Both the position numbers and the translations under genes were made by a program. The notes below the pieces were generated by a model. That model was given only the letters and a program-made list of their open reading frames with translations. It was not told the origin of the DNA and ran no database searches. DNA of 64,000 nucleotides, taken from NCBI RefSeq assembly GCF_900099965.1, contig NZ_FNDJ01000006.1, positions 62,001 through 126,000 of the forward strand. The letters run 5' to 3'. Shown one piece after another: positions 46,216 through 54,621 of this stretch. The DNA is from Nonomuraea jiangxiensis. Its GTDB lineage: Bacteria; Actinomycetota; Actinomycetes; Streptosporangiales; Streptosporangiaceae. Every line of letters begins with the position of its first letter. Position 1 is the stretch's first letter.

Positions 46216-46316
46216 AGGGCCTGATCGTACGGGTCGTATAAAACATGCGACAGGCTGTATTTCGATCGAAGCGAACAGCACCGACCTAAAGGCCGCCGCC
46301 AACACTACTTTTGCAC

Positions 46317-46400
46317 GCGTCCCGAGACCGTAGGCGCAGCGTGCAGCGGCGCGCAGCGCTGCCTTTGATACCTGCAAGAGCAATCCGGCAGGTACAGCGA
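46317..46400. repeat. Decayed repeat related to the region after 58570
   Basis: GATACCTGCAAGAGC here matches GATACCTACAAGAGC at about 58617, each preceded by a GC-rich GCAGC-type stretch. It looks like a decayed copy of the sequence beside the 33-bp repeat at 58537. Confidence 0.4.
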
Positions 46401-46420
46401 GGCTCGCGTGAAGTTGGCGA

Positions 46421-46908
46421 GTGACCGCAACCTTCCTGACGGCGAAACTTCGGCAGTGGCAGGCGGATCTGTTCGACAAGGGCGTCTCCATCAGCATGCG
46501 GGCAAGGCATACCGGCATCTGCGCGATGCTCATCACAGCGGCAGAGAGGACAACCGAATCATCTAGCGCAACCCGTGCCGGATCCGTGGGGCCAGCGACG
46601 AACTCGCCGAAGAGCGACCAGCCCTCTCCGTGAAGCAGGCCTTTCAGGTGACGGACAAGCTTGGGGCGCCGACCCATCGGCAGCATCCGACGGGCTCGAG
46701 AGGAGTGACGAGGGGCATCGCATCCGATTCCAGCCTCCTGGCCCGCATGGGGCAAGACAACGTCCGGGCCGCGATGCTCTATCAGCACACCGTCCGAGGA
46801 GCCGACCAGCTGACCACCGAAGCCATCAACAGGCACCTCATCGGGCGCGAACGGCCACGCGACGACAACGAGGACGACCCACCTGGCCTGCTGGTTCCCG
46901 CCGGGTGA
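46421..46908 (+). pseudogene. Tyrosine integrase relic (1)
   Basis: Fragments of the core-binding domain (RIISRNPCRIRGASDELAEE in one frame) lead into LSVKQAFQVTDKLGAP. After a deletion comes the C-terminal end: ARMGQDNVRAAMLYQHTVRG with the catalytic Tyr, then the family tail ending GLLVPAG and TGA at 46908. The Arg and His-x-x-Arg catalytic blocks are missing. The same tail (GxLVPAG) recurs in the other relics of the region. It ends 95 bases before a tRNA-Gly-derived att core, as expected for an integrase beside its attachment site. Confidence 0.75.
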
Positions 46909-47003
46909 TTCCCATGCCTAATGGCATGAAGAGATCAACAACCTTAGGAAAGATCAAAACCCAGGCACCAAATCCATCGGTCCATCTGGGCTTTCGCTAT
47001 GAG

Positions 47004-47041
47004 AGCGGGTGACGGGAATCGAACCCGCGCTGTCGGCTTGG
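47004..47041. repeat. tRNA-Gly-derived att core (1)
   Basis: This copies the 3' part of the tRNA-Gly(TCC) at 61361, from the discriminator base through the T-arm into the anticodon stem, and diverges after GGCTTGG. A hairpin-like CCCAG/CTGGG pair and CTAATGGC lie on its left. On its right, GCATGGATCACGGCCC matches the sequence after the 57.3 kb copy. Confidence 0.8.
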
Positions 47042-47137
47042 CCACTGCATGGATCACGGCCCGATGAAGCGCTGAGCTGCACAGAAGCCGGGTCATGAGT
47101 CACGAGCAATCATCGAAAGCTGTGGATCCGCCGGGGA

Positions 47138-47215
47138 GGGTGTACCTTCCCGGATCATCTGATGATGGTTTCGAGATAAGGCCGACGCGCCAACGTCGGT
47201 CGGGAAGGCACACCC
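47138..47215. mobile_element. Inverted repeat at left end of IS256-type relic
   Basis: GGGTGTACCTTCCCG (47138-47152) and CGGGAAGGCACACCC (47201-47215) are inverted repeats with one mismatch, just upstream of the transposase relic. They may be the IS terminal repeat with an internal copy. No matching right end was found. Confidence 0.4.
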
Positions 47216-47216
47216 G

Positions 47217-47931
47217 TGCCGCTTACCGTAGTGCCCGAACTACCCGCTGACGACCGCAACTCCGTCTCGCCACTGCGTTGCAGGCCGAGGTGGACACTTA
47301 TATCGCCGCCTTCACCGATGAGCGCGACGAGCACGGCCGCCGCCTGATGGTGCGTAACGACTACCACGCCCTGCGGCGCGGGATGCGCGCCCCGGTGCTG
47401 GCGATCGGCGATGGAGCGCTCGGCTTCTGGTCGGCGTTGCGGGAGGTGTTTCCGCAGACCAGGGAGCAGAGGTGCTGGTTTCACAAGATCTCTAACGTGT
47501 TGAGGGCGCTGCCGAAGTCGGCCCACCCAGCGGCCAAGAAGCATCTGGCCGAGATCCGGAACGCCGAGGACAAGAAGCACGCCAAGGCCGCGGCCAAGGA
47601 CTTCCAGGCCGCCCACGGCGCCAAGTATCCCAAGGTGGTCACCAAGGTGGTCGACGACCTGGACGAGCTGCTCGCCTTCTACGACCATCCCCTGGAGCAC
47701 CGGGTGCATCTACGCACCACCAACCCGATCGCGTCCACCTTCGCCACCGTGCGGCATCGCACCAAGGTCATCAAGAGGCCGGGGTCACGCGCCACCGGGC
47801 TGGCGATGGCGTTCAAACCCATCGAGTCGGCTCAAGCCCGCTGGCGTGCCGTGAACGCTCCTCACCTGGTCGTGCTGGTCCGCGCTGGCGCGACCTTCAT
47901 CAACGGCAAGCTCGTCTGGAAGGGGTGGCGG
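47217..47931 (+). pseudogene. IS256-type (Mutator) transposase relic
   Basis: GTG 47217 opens PLTVVPELPADDRNSVS, then a frameshift leads to LQAEVDTYIAAFTDERDEHG. After NDYHA the frame jumps to RRGMRAPVLAIGDGALGFW and continues to the C-terminal REQRCWFHKISNVL, HLRTTNPIASTFATVRHRTK and AMAFKPIESAQARWRAVN. About 200 residues, including two catalytic acidic residues, are missing. The native stop is also lost; the frame runs on into the VOC gene region to 48402. It is inactive. Confidence 0.8.
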
Positions 47932-47932
47932 C

Positions 47933-48355
47933 ATGAACGGCGAGGCCACCACCGGAATGCTGCACCACGTCGAGATCTGGGTCCCCGACCTGCAGCGCGC
48001 CATCGCCAGCTGGCAATGGCTGCTGCAGGCGCTTGGCTACGTACAGTTCCAAGACTGGAACGATGGCCGGAGCTGGCGGCTGGGAGCCACCTATGTGGTT
48101 CTGGAACAGTCACCCGCACTCAGCGCCGATCGGCACGACCGCTGCCGCCCGGGCTTGAACCACCTGGCCTTTCACGTGGGAAGCCGCACCCAACTCGATG
48201 CCCTGGTCGAACAGGCACCCGCACACGGGTGGACCTTGATGTTCCCCGATCGTCACCCTTACGCCGGCGGAAATCAGCACTACGCCGCCTACCTAGAGGA
48301 CCGAGACGGCTTCGAAGTCGAGCTGGTCACTTCCGACGTGTCAGCCCAACCTTGA
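47933..48355 (+). CDS. VOC-family (glyoxalase/bleomycin-resistance-like) protein
   Basis: The 140-residue protein has two beta-alpha-beta-beta-beta units. They begin LHHVEIWVPDLQRAIASWQW and LNHLAFHVGSRTQLDALVEQ, and it ends AYLEDRDGFEVELVTSD. Metal-ligand positions (His in HHVE, His in NHLAF, Glu in FEVEL) are present. VOC proteins include dioxygenases, isomerases and thiol-adding resistance enzymes, and I cannot choose among them. It lies immediately after the transposase relic, so it may have been carried or trapped with that element. Confidence 0.83.
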   Translation: MNGEATTGMLHHVEIWVPDLQRAIASWQWLLQALGYVQFQDWNDGRSWRLGATYVVLEQSPALSADRHDRCRPGLNHLAFHVGSRTQLDALVEQAPAHGWTLMFPDRHPYAGGNQHYAAYLEDRDGFEVELVTSDVSAQP

Positions 48356-48676
48356 CGACCGCTCTCAATCCATCCACAACTCTTGACGATTGCTCCGAGT
48401 AATCGTGAATGACCGCTGGTCACCCCTCCTTATGGCCCGCTAATGGCCTGACCGAACAGCGCCTGCGTAGACAGAGCGAGTGGCGCGCTCACATTGCCAT
48501 GTCTCGCGACCCTCGCCAGGGTGGGCTCGTGATCGAGATCAACGGCGCTTTCTACCGAATCTGCGAACCTGGCTTCGAGTGCTGATCTGTCGCTGGGAGG
48601 GGTCACCCCTGAAACCGCCGATGAAGCCGATGCGACCATCACACTGTCCGACGGCACTCGCCGGTACGCGACGTTC
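48356..48676. other. Gap with direct-repeat arm site and decayed coding sequence
   Basis: CTTATGGCCCGCTAATGGCC at 48429-48448 is a copy of the tandem 11-bp TAATGGC repeat found beside other att cores. It follows GTGAATGACCGCTGGTCACC, which matches the left-end sequence at other att sites. Bases ~48580-48676 still encode a protein-like stretch (TPETADEADATITLSDGTRR) in frame with the next gene but without a start. Confidence 0.5.
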
Positions 48677-48892
48677 ATGACGCTCGGCGTCATCAGCAAG
48701 ATCATGAATCGCCAGCGGGACACAGATGAGTGCCTCAGCGGCCGCTACTTCTGGTGCTCCGATTTGATCGTCATCCGTGAACCCGGGTTCGACTCGATGA
48801 TCGCCGCAGTGCAGGACATGATCGCGACAAGGGAGCTCGACGACGCCTGCGGCGTACTTCCGCCGCTCGATGAGGATGATATGGATCAGTAG
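48677..48892 (+). CDS. Small hypothetical protein, probably N-terminally truncated
   Basis: From ATG 48677 the product is 71 residues: MTLGVISKIMNRQRDTDECL, RYFWCSDLIVIREPGFDSMI and an acidic tail. Coding-like sequence continues upstream in the same frame for about 30 residues, with no start codon before an in-frame stop. The gene has therefore probably lost its 5' end or is frameshifted. I do not recognise a family; the acidic, compact shape is like many immunity proteins. Confidence 0.45.
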   Translation: MTLGVISKIMNRQRDTDECLSGRYFWCSDLIVIREPGFDSMIAAVQDMIATRELDDACGVLPPLDEDDMDQ

Positions 48893-48900
48893 GTGAATGC

Positions 48901-49410
48901 TTAACCGGGAATCCACCAGCAGTAGAGAAGTTGATCGCTCTCCTTTGCACGCCGTGCCAGCGCGACGAACTCCTTGACGAGATCGCGCACGTCGTCACCC
49001 TCGCTGAAGCTGGAGAGAGGTTCAACCGTCCATCGTTTGGCCACTTCGGGCAGGCGGGCGTCGTCGACCTCGGCCAGGGCGTCGCGGACGCTCACTGGCA
49101 ATTCCTCGATTTCGGGTCCGTCTCTGTAGGGGGAGTCCTCCGGGAGAGCCAGCCATTCATCTTCGGTCGCCGGCCTCCCCTCGATCGGAGGGTACAAGGT
49201 AACTGTCTCGACCAGGTCGTTCGAGTAGGAGACGCCCTTGATGACGGCCACGAGACTGCCCAGGGACCCGTTTGGGTCAACCCATTTGGTTTCCACGACA
49301 TCGAACACAGGAGCGTTCGGAAGCGGTTCACCTGATGTCCGCAGCTGGTCCGGCCGCCAGGTGGCTGTGGCGCGATCCGGAGCGCGGTAATAGTCGTGCA
49401 TGGCGCTCAT
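48901..49410 (-). CDS. Hypothetical acidic protein
   Basis: The 169-residue protein begins MSAMHDYYRAPDRATATWRP and has VDPNGSLGSLVAVIKGVSYS, then EVAKRWTVEPLSSFSEGDDV and a C-terminal LLYCWWIPG. It is acidic overall, with no membrane segment or catalytic motif. This MHDYYRA start is characteristic of an actinobacterial family without known function. It converges on the small gene ending at 48892. Its size, charge and location fit cassette cargo such as an immunity protein, but this is inference. Confidence 0.65.
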   Translation of the reverse strand: MSAMHDYYRAPDRATATWRPDQLRTSGEPLPNAPVFDVVETKWVDPNGSLGSLVAVIKGVSYSNDLVETVTLYPPIEGRPATEDEWLALPEDSPYRDGPEIEELPVSVRDALAEVDDARLPEVAKRWTVEPLSSFSEGDDVRDLVKEFVALARRAKESDQLLYCWWIPG

Positions 49411-49847
49411 GTGTGTGCTCCTGTGAGCGAAGGCATGATCGTGAGTCGGGCCGATGACAGGCTACGGGTTCGGGGATGCGGGCGGAAGTACGCCGCTTGA
49501 TCCGAAGCTGACGGAGCTGTCGTACGGCAAGGCACTCGCCGGCGGTCGGTACGCGACCGATCCGCCGACTGCGCTGATCTGCTCGACGAGGCCGTGAGCG
49601 TCATGCACAAGCGTGCGGCTCGCTTGGCCGGAGTTCAGCGATCGCACACGCAACCCTCGACGATCCCTTCGTCCCGGTCGTGGTTGACGAGGTGGCGTTC
49701 CCGACCGCCTATCAGTCGGGCGTACTGGTCGCGGTGGGGTGATCAAGAGCTCATGGCCCGTTAATGGCCCGCGAAGATCGAACCAGTCCCAAACCAACCA
49801 AGGCCCAGGGGCCGCGGATTCCGTCCTATCTGGGCTTTGAAGCATGA
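49411..49847. other. Decayed segment with integrase tail and arm repeats
   Basis: Bases 49454-49597 encode a gene-like fragment (GFGDAGGSTPLDPKLTELSY) that stops early. At about 49709-49741 is an integrase tail variant (YQSGVLVAVG, TGA). CATGGCCCGTTAATGGCCCG follows at 49752-49771, the tandem arm repeat. Then comes a terminator-like CCCAG/CTGGG pair before the half core at 49848. Confidence 0.55.
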
Positions 49848-49860
49848 GAGCGGGTGGCCT
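49848..49860. repeat. Half att core (2), tRNA acceptor end only
   Basis: GAGAGCGGGTGGC matches the first ~10 bases of the tRNA-Gly core in the same context (integrase tail, TAATGGC arms, hairpin), then diverges. The missing inner half may be represented by the sequence at about 50549. Confidence 0.45.
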
Positions 49861-49942
49861 GCCTGTTCTGGCACGGATCTGGCACGCGGTCGAGGTCTCC
49901 GTGTTGCGGCATTGTCAGCCGAGCCTGGCACCATGCAGCGTC

Positions 49943-50524
49943 ATGGACGTTGACGAGTTCTGGCTCTTCCTTCATCGGTCCCGGGAAGAGACCAGTGATC
50001 CTGATGAGCGCCTACGGTGGCTCGCCCTCCACCTTGCGCGGAGTCCGCTGTCCCGGGTCGTCGATTTCCAGATCCTTCTGAACCAAATACGACGACAATC
50101 CGACACCTATGACATGTGGGAAGCGGCCAACCTGATCTTCGGTGGCCACTGCTCCACCGATAGCTTCTGGTACTTCCAGGCATGGCTGATCGGGCTTGGC
50201 CGCGACACCTTCGACCTCGTTGTAACCGACCCCGACAACCTCGCTGACGTGCCCGAGGTGCAACGACTGGCAGAGCGCCCTATGCGGGAATGGGCCGATG
50301 AGTGGCCAGAGTGGGAGGCGTTGAGCTACGTGGCCGCCAGAGCCTTCGAAGAGGCTACCGGTGAAGAGGAGGGCATCTACGACGCCATGGCAGGACGTGG
50401 CCACAGGAACCAAAGCGATCCCCATCCCACAGGGCTTTCGTGGAATTCCCGTAATCCGACGGAGGTGATTCGAAGATTGCCTTGCCTAAGCCGCATGTTT
50501 TCACTGGGAGCATCAGAACGTTGA
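49943..50524 (+). CDS. DUF4240 family protein
   Basis: ATG 49943 is chosen because MDVDEFWLFLHRSREETSDP matches the normal start of DUF4240 proteins; the product has 193 residues. The family core is clear (FQILLNQIRRQSDTYDMWEA, STDSFWYFQAWLIGLGRDTF, then EWPEWEALSYVAARAFEE). The last ~50 residues are unlike the family and probably follow a shifted or lost stop. DUF4240 proteins are common in toxin-immunity and island settings. It lies between two half copies of the tRNA-Gly core. Confidence 0.8.
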   Translation: MDVDEFWLFLHRSREETSDPDERLRWLALHLARSPLSRVVDFQILLNQIRRQSDTYDMWEAANLIFGGHCSTDSFWYFQAWLIGLGRDTFDLVVTDPDNLADVPEVQRLAERPMREWADEWPEWEALSYVAARAFEEATGEEEGIYDAMAGRGHRNQSDPHPTGLSWNSRNPTEVIRRLPCLSRMFSLGASER

Positions 50525-50548
50525 TTCATTCTTGGAGCGCATCCAATC

Positions 50549-50669
50549 CGGCTGCCAGCTTGAGAATTGCGGGGATCTAGGCGCGTAGAGGCGCTGATCT
50601 GCAGTTAAGGCCGGTCGTGAGCAACCTTGGTTGACCCTCGTTACCCCGTTAATGGCACGCTAATAGCAC
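50549..50669. repeat. Half att core and left-end repeat (3)
   Basis: GGCTGCCAGCTTGAGAATTG is a decayed form of the inner core. The following sequence (AGGCCGGTCGTGAGCAACC, then GTTAATGGCACGCTAATAGC) aligns with that after the copies at 54.6, 57.3 and 60.3 kb. Confidence 0.6.
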
Positions 50670-50763
50670 AATGGTCAGAGCCGCGAACTGGGATTCGTTC
50701 TGTCGGTCCTCGGCTCTACGATGTGCCATAACGACATTGTCTGTAGCGATCGGAGTGGTGAGC

Positions 50764-51636
50764 ATGAGCTTGACGACACCCTCAGCGCCGTTCGATATAG
50801 CGGCCGTCTTCCCTGAATTGGCAGGTCAGCGCAGGACTGCTGTTCGACTGCATCCGCGTCGAGGAAGGCCGGCCATCACGGACAGCTCCGTAGGCGGGCC
50901 GCTGTTGTGGCCTGCGGATGAACCGTGGCCTATGTGCCCCGAGCCGCAGACTCATGACTCCTCAGAAGGGCGGGATCCGCTGCCGCTGATCCCCGTCATG
51001 CAACTTATCACTCGAGACGTTCCCGAGCTGCCCTTTCCCCATGACACCGACACCCTCCAAGTGCTGTGGTGCCCACTCGATCACGAACCGTACTTCCAGC
51101 CTCACACGATCGTGCACTGGCGGAAGGCGGAAGCCGTCGGGCATCACCTCATCGAGGCCCCTACGCCAGATCCCGACAGCGACGACTCGTATCTCCCTAC
51201 GGCTTGCGTGCTGGCGCCGGAGCGCGTGCAGGAGTACCCGGATGCCTACGAACTTTCCACTGAACTTTGGGATCGTATTCAGGCATGGGAGATTGATTTC
51301 CCGAATCCTGATGGCTGGGCTTATGGCGAACATCTGTCAACTGCTCCGGGGAGCAAGGTCGGGGGCTGGCCGCAGTGGATCCAAGATCCGGTACCATTCG
51401 AGTGCAGCAGGGGCCACGAGATGGCGCATCTTCTGACGATTGCCAGCTGGGAACTCGACATTGAGAGCGGAAAACGCTGGGCTCCCATGGAAGAGCGTCC
51501 GCTGCTTACCCTGAACGCCCTTCCGGAAATACAGAATCCCACCGATCTCATGATCCAGGACGCTGGATCGCTCTACCTATTCGTCTGCCTAGAATGCCCC
51601 GAGCGTCCGGTGGACTCCATCAGTCAAGGGTCATGA
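50764..51636 (+). CDS. YwqG-like DUF1963 family protein
   Basis: ATG 50764 gives 290 residues; an upstream in-frame start at 50671 lies inside the repeated left-end sequence and is less likely. Typical DUF1963/YwqG features are VGGPLLWPADEPWPMCPE, the central LQVLWCPLDHEP, KVGGWPQWIQDPVPFECSRG and a C-terminal DLMIQDAGSLYLFVCLECPE. The family has no proven activity but is frequent in toxin-immunity loci. It is followed by a NUDIX gene in the same direction. Confidence 0.82.
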   Translation: MSLTTPSAPFDIAAVFPELAGQRRTAVRLHPRRGRPAITDSSVGGPLLWPADEPWPMCPEPQTHDSSEGRDPLPLIPVMQLITRDVPELPFPHDTDTLQVLWCPLDHEPYFQPHTIVHWRKAEAVGHHLIEAPTPDPDSDDSYLPTACVLAPERVQEYPDAYELSTELWDRIQAWEIDFPNPDGWAYGEHLSTAPGSKVGGWPQWIQDPVPFECSRGHEMAHLLTIASWELDIESGKRWAPMEERPLLTLNALPEIQNPTDLMIQDAGSLYLFVCLECPERPVDSISQGS

Positions 51637-51920
51637 ACATGGCGGATAGCGCATGGCGTCGCCTGCCTGATCGCAGGTCAGCCACGTGCTCCATGAGCCA
51701 GGCTCCTCGACGCCAGGAGCTCGGCCGTGCTACTCACTGTCTCCGCCATCGCCTGCGACGCCACGGGCAAGCCCTGGGTCGTGGTCGAATCCGTGCTTCC
51801 GGGGACCGTCACGAGCTCGAGGGCGCCTGTCCCATTCGATTGAGCTCGGCGCACAGTCTTTCATCGACGGCCCGGCGGAACTCATCCATGTTCGCTGGGC
51901 CGAATCATAGGATCCATTTC
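51637..51920. other. Gap between DUF1963 and NUDIX genes
   Basis: A 38-residue frame from GTG 51727 (LLTVSAIACDATGKPWVVVE) is protein-like but ends early at 51843 and may be a gene fragment. AGGATCC at about 51909 serves the NUDIX start. Nothing else was seen. Confidence 0.3.
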
Positions 51921-52382
51921 ATGCCGATCCCCCGAGCGGTTGCCGTGGTCATCGACGGCAACCGAGTCCTGGTCATCAAGCGGTTCCTTCGGCGCGGCCC
52001 CGGCGTCGCCTGCGTCATGTGCGATGCCGCAGGCTGGCAGGGGTCGGCGTGTCCCGGGCACCACTACGCGCTTCTTCCCGGGGGTCATGTGGAGGATGGC
52101 GAGTCGCCGGAGAGTGCGGCGGTTCGTGAACTCCACGAGGAAACGACTCTCACCGGGAAGATCGACCGGTTGCTCTTCACCGGCTCACACAGTGGCCGGC
52201 CCGCTTTCTACTTCCTCATCCGTGCCGTCAGCGGCGTACCGTCGCTCTCCGGTGAGGAGGCTGTGGAGCACGGGCCGGATAACAGCTTCGAACTCAAATG
52301 GGCGACGGCCGCCGAGTTCGAGCAGCTGAACCTGTATCCCCGTGATGCGCGTGGCCCGCTCACGGAGCTGCTTCACAGCTGA
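51921..52382 (+). CDS. NUDIX hydrolase
   Basis: ATG 51921 is the start chosen (MPIPRAVAVVIDGNRVLVIK); the product has 153 residues. The NUDIX box is complete: GGHVEDGESPESAAVRELHE followed by ET, fitting Gx5Ex7REUxEE. Two cysteines and a His precede it (VMCDAAGWQGSACPGHHY), a pattern seen in one actinobacterial NUDIX subgroup. It should hydrolyse a nucleoside diphosphate-linked compound. It ends only a few bases before integrase and antitoxin relics, so it sits at the edge of a cassette. Confidence 0.87.
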   Translation: MPIPRAVAVVIDGNRVLVIKRFLRRGPGVACVMCDAAGWQGSACPGHHYALLPGGHVEDGESPESAAVRELHEETTLTGKIDRLLFTGSHSGRPAFYFLIRAVSGVPSLSGEEAVEHGPDNSFELKWATAAEFEQLNLYPRDARGPLTELLHS

Positions 52383-52387
52383 CCCAG

Positions 52388-52540
52388 ATGGCGCCCGCAC
52401 GGGGCACAGCAGCACCAATGCCGCCATGATCTACCAGCCTGCGGTCAGGGGAGCCGACGAGGCGATCACGTCGCGCCGCACTCGGAGGCCATTTGGAGCT
52501 CGTAGCTACGATTGCTGACCGAACCTGGAAAGTCGCCTGA
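52388..52540 (+). pseudogene. Chimeric relic: integrase tail joined to HigA tail
   Basis: Bases ~52402-52470 encode GHSSTNAAMIYQPAVRGADE, the end of a tyrosine integrase with its catalytic Tyr. From 52478 another frame encodes ALGGHLELVATIADRTWKVA then TGA at 52538-52540, nearly the same as the last 20 residues of the HigA antitoxin at 60953-61285. The join shows a former toxin-antitoxin cassette that was deleted except for its last codons. Confidence 0.75.
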
Positions 52541-52655
52541 GGAAGGCGCGCCCGGCTGGGGCGGTTCTCTGTCTTCGTTGACCCCGACCACCGGATGACG
52601 ATCTCCTACGTCATTAACCAGACCCTCCACGGTACGTAACAGGTTCGTCACTCAA

Positions 52656-53246
52656 ATGAGTATGGTGACGATTAGTGATCCTCCGAAAGCATCGAGTCTC
52701 CCGAAGAGTGGAGGCTATGTGGCCAGTGAGTTCCAGCGTAGAAAGGTCAGCGGAGTCTTCCGTGCGATGGATGTGGACGGCGACGGCCGACTGACTCAGA
52801 CCGACTTCCAGGCGCTCGCCCACCGCTGGACGGCCGTCGCGGGGTCCGTCGACCCGGAGCGACTGGCCTCCATCATGACCGGTTGGTGGCCAGTGCTCCG
52901 CGCCGCCTCCGGCCCTGGCGGCGACGACGCCGTCTCCCTCGACGAGGTGCTTCGGGTCGTAGAAGGACTCGGTGACATGGCCGACGCGGTCTCCGACACT
53001 GCCGACGCGATGTTCGAGGCCATCGACCTCAATGGCGACGGCCTCATCTCCTGTTCGGAATACGGCACGCTCATCGAGACGTGGAACGGGGCGCCCTCAG
53101 CGACCGATGAGATCTTTCCGCGCCTCGACCTGGACGGTGACGGCCACCTCACCCGCGACGAGTTCCGCATCCACTGGACAGAGTTCTGGGCCGGCGACGA
53201 CCCGGACGCTCCCGGAACTTATGTCTTCGGCGCGTTGGTGGAATAG
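52656..53246 (+). CDS. EF-hand calcium-binding protein (calerythrin-like)
   Basis: The 196-residue protein has three good EF-hand loops, DVDGDGRLTQTDF, DLNGDGLISCSEY and DLDGDGHLTRDEF, plus a degenerate one (GGDDAVSLDEV), in the sarcoplasmic/calerythrin arrangement. It is cytosolic, with no signal peptide. ATG 52656 lies close to the divergent sequence upstream with no strong ribosome site. Calcium buffering or sensing is the likely role. It occupies a cassette between a HigA relic and an att core. Confidence 0.85.
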   Translation: MSMVTISDPPKASSLPKSGGYVASEFQRRKVSGVFRAMDVDGDGRLTQTDFQALAHRWTAVAGSVDPERLASIMTGWWPVLRAASGPGGDDAVSLDEVLRVVEGLGDMADAVSDTADAMFEAIDLNGDGLISCSEYGTLIETWNGAPSATDEIFPRLDLDGDGHLTRDEFRIHWTEFWAGDDPDAPGTYVFGALVE

Positions 53247-53304
53247 CCCAAAGGTGGCGTCATCAGTGAGGCCGTAGAACGCACCCGAACGCCGGGGCGT
53301 TCCG

Positions 53305-53511
53305 CTATGGCAGGACATTGTCGCAGGTGGAGTGTGCGGCCCTGCGCAAGTTAGCTCCAGCCGTTGTTCCACGTCGCGTCGTCGATGGCGACGCACGGCC
53401 GACCAGGCCGGTGATCAGATGTCCCGTAAGCCGCCACAGGACGTTCCGCTCTTCTGGGGCGCCATCCTCGTTCTCGGCGAACTCCAGGACCAACGTCTGG
53501 TCCTTGCCCAT
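53305..53511 (-). other. Doubtful small frame, possibly frameshifted
   Basis: From ATG 53511 the frame reads MGKDQTLVLEFAENEDGAPE then LWRLTGHLITGLVGR, protein-like. It then becomes Ser/Arg/Thr-rich to 53305. A one-base shift gives VAIDDATWNNGWS and a stop at 53351, which looks more natural. It may be a decayed small gene. Confidence 0.25.
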
Positions 53512-53531
53512 GCGCCGTGGTGACGGCGAAG

Positions 53532-53586
53532 GATGACCCGCTTGGCGTGATGGTACCCGCTGGATGATCATCAAGGCTAATGGCAC
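53532..53586 (+). pseudogene. Integrase C-terminal tail and arm site
   Basis: DDPLGVMVPAG then TGA (53532-53567) is the conserved integrase tail. GCTAATGGCAC follows at 53576, one arm-type repeat, then a att core at 53665. Nothing else of the integrase remains. Confidence 0.6.
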
Positions 53587-53664
53587 ACACAGAGACCAAC
53601 GGGCATAGTAAACACCAAAACCGAGGTACCCGACCCATCGGTCTACCTGGGCGTTCACGATGAG

Positions 53665-53705
53665 AGCGGGTGACGGGAATCGAACCCGCGCTGTCAGCTT
53701 GGGAA
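53665..53705. repeat. tRNA-Gly-derived att core (4), exact 41-bp copy
   Basis: All 41 bases match the plus-strand sequence of the tRNA-Gly gene from 61361. The ~120 bases that follow match those after the copy at 56679 (shared words TTTCAAGATCATG, GAACGGGCACGCAGCGGG), so these two cores share a left-end type. Confidence 0.88.
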
Positions 53706-53957
53706 CTCTTTCAAGATCATGGCTTCTGAGCAGGGAAAAGGCCGACCTGGGCAGATGCCAGTCGAGCGGCCGTGAGTCCCCGCGACTTCCCGTTGATCGC
53801 CGTCCGAACGGGCACGCAGCGGGTACGGCCTGGCGGTCCGCACGAACTCTGCTCGCCCTGCTCGGGCATCTACCTCACCCACCTACGGCCCACCGGAGAG
53901 TGACTCGTGATCATAAAGGTTTGGACAACACCTCCGCGTGGACAAGAAGATCTCGGC
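53706..53957. other. Left-end repeat after att core (4)
   Basis: Most of this 252-base gap is the segment shared with 56720-56843. A CAATCC-poor, gene-free stretch then leads to the start at 53958. No promoter can be named. Confidence 0.4.
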
Positions 53958-54584
53958 ATGGGAACCGACATCCACGGATTCATCGAGTGCCGCACATGGA
54001 CTCCCGGACTGGACGTCGGTGAGACCGCTTGGTGCGCTGCTATCTCTCTGAAGATGTTGGTTGGCAGAGACGACGAAGCCTTCGATTGCCTCTTCGGGGT
54101 TCGCAGCTCAGGCCACTGGCGACCGGTAGCGGCCGATCGCGGGCTCCCCGAGGATGCGTCGGAGACCGCCAAAGCGGGTTTGGCGAAATGGGGAGAAGCC
54201 GCCTTCGGTGTCACGTGGTTGAACTGGGATGAGGTCACCGCGATCGACTGGAACGAACCTGCCCTTCATCCGACCAACGTAGCCCAGTACCGGCAGCTCC
54301 CCGATCAGAGCCTAGAACTCGTTTACCGCTCGGTATGGAGCCGCAGATTCGCTCGGGTAAGTGGCGTGGATACCTTGACGGTCGACCCTTATCAGGTTGC
54401 TGTGCTGTGGGATGAAGGCACCGAGTGGAGGGATAGAGACACCGTCTTCCGCGTTGAACGTGCCACGCGCCGCCGTGCCGTACCGCCTGACAGCCTCTGG
54501 CACGGGGTATGGACAGTCATGCGTACGCTCGCGCACGTTCACGGAGACGATGCTGTCCGCTTGGTGGCCTGGTTCGAGGAGTAG
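53958..54584 (+). CDS. Hypothetical protein with MGTDIHGFIE start
   Basis: ATG 53958 is preferred because MGTDIHGFIECR is a conserved start in a widespread phage and actinobacterial family; the frame is open back to 53907. The 208-residue product is acidic and Trp-rich (VTWLNWDEVTAIDWNEP, VLWDEGTEWRDRDTVFRVER). No enzyme motif is evident. It is the only gene between the att cores at 53665 and 54622, a one-gene cassette. Confidence 0.7.
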   Translation: MGTDIHGFIECRTWTPGLDVGETAWCAAISLKMLVGRDDEAFDCLFGVRSSGHWRPVAADRGLPEDASETAKAGLAKWGEAAFGVTWLNWDEVTAIDWNEPALHPTNVAQYRQLPDQSLELVYRSVWSRRFARVSGVDTLTVDPYQVAVLWDEGTEWRDRDTVFRVERATRRRAVPPDSLWHGVWTVMRTLAHVHGDDAVRLVAWFEE

Positions 54585-54621
54585 GCGATCCGGCATGCCG
54601 GACAGCGCTTTTCGTGCTTGG

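Noticed and set aside
47278..48402. A 374-residue transposase-VOC fusion protein
   Set aside because: The frame only runs through because the transposase stop is lost. The VOC gene has its own start and is read in a different frame.
48539..48916. 125-codon minus-strand frame
   Set aside because: It is antisense to the small gene at 48677-48892, whose composition is more protein-like; no ribosome site was seen.
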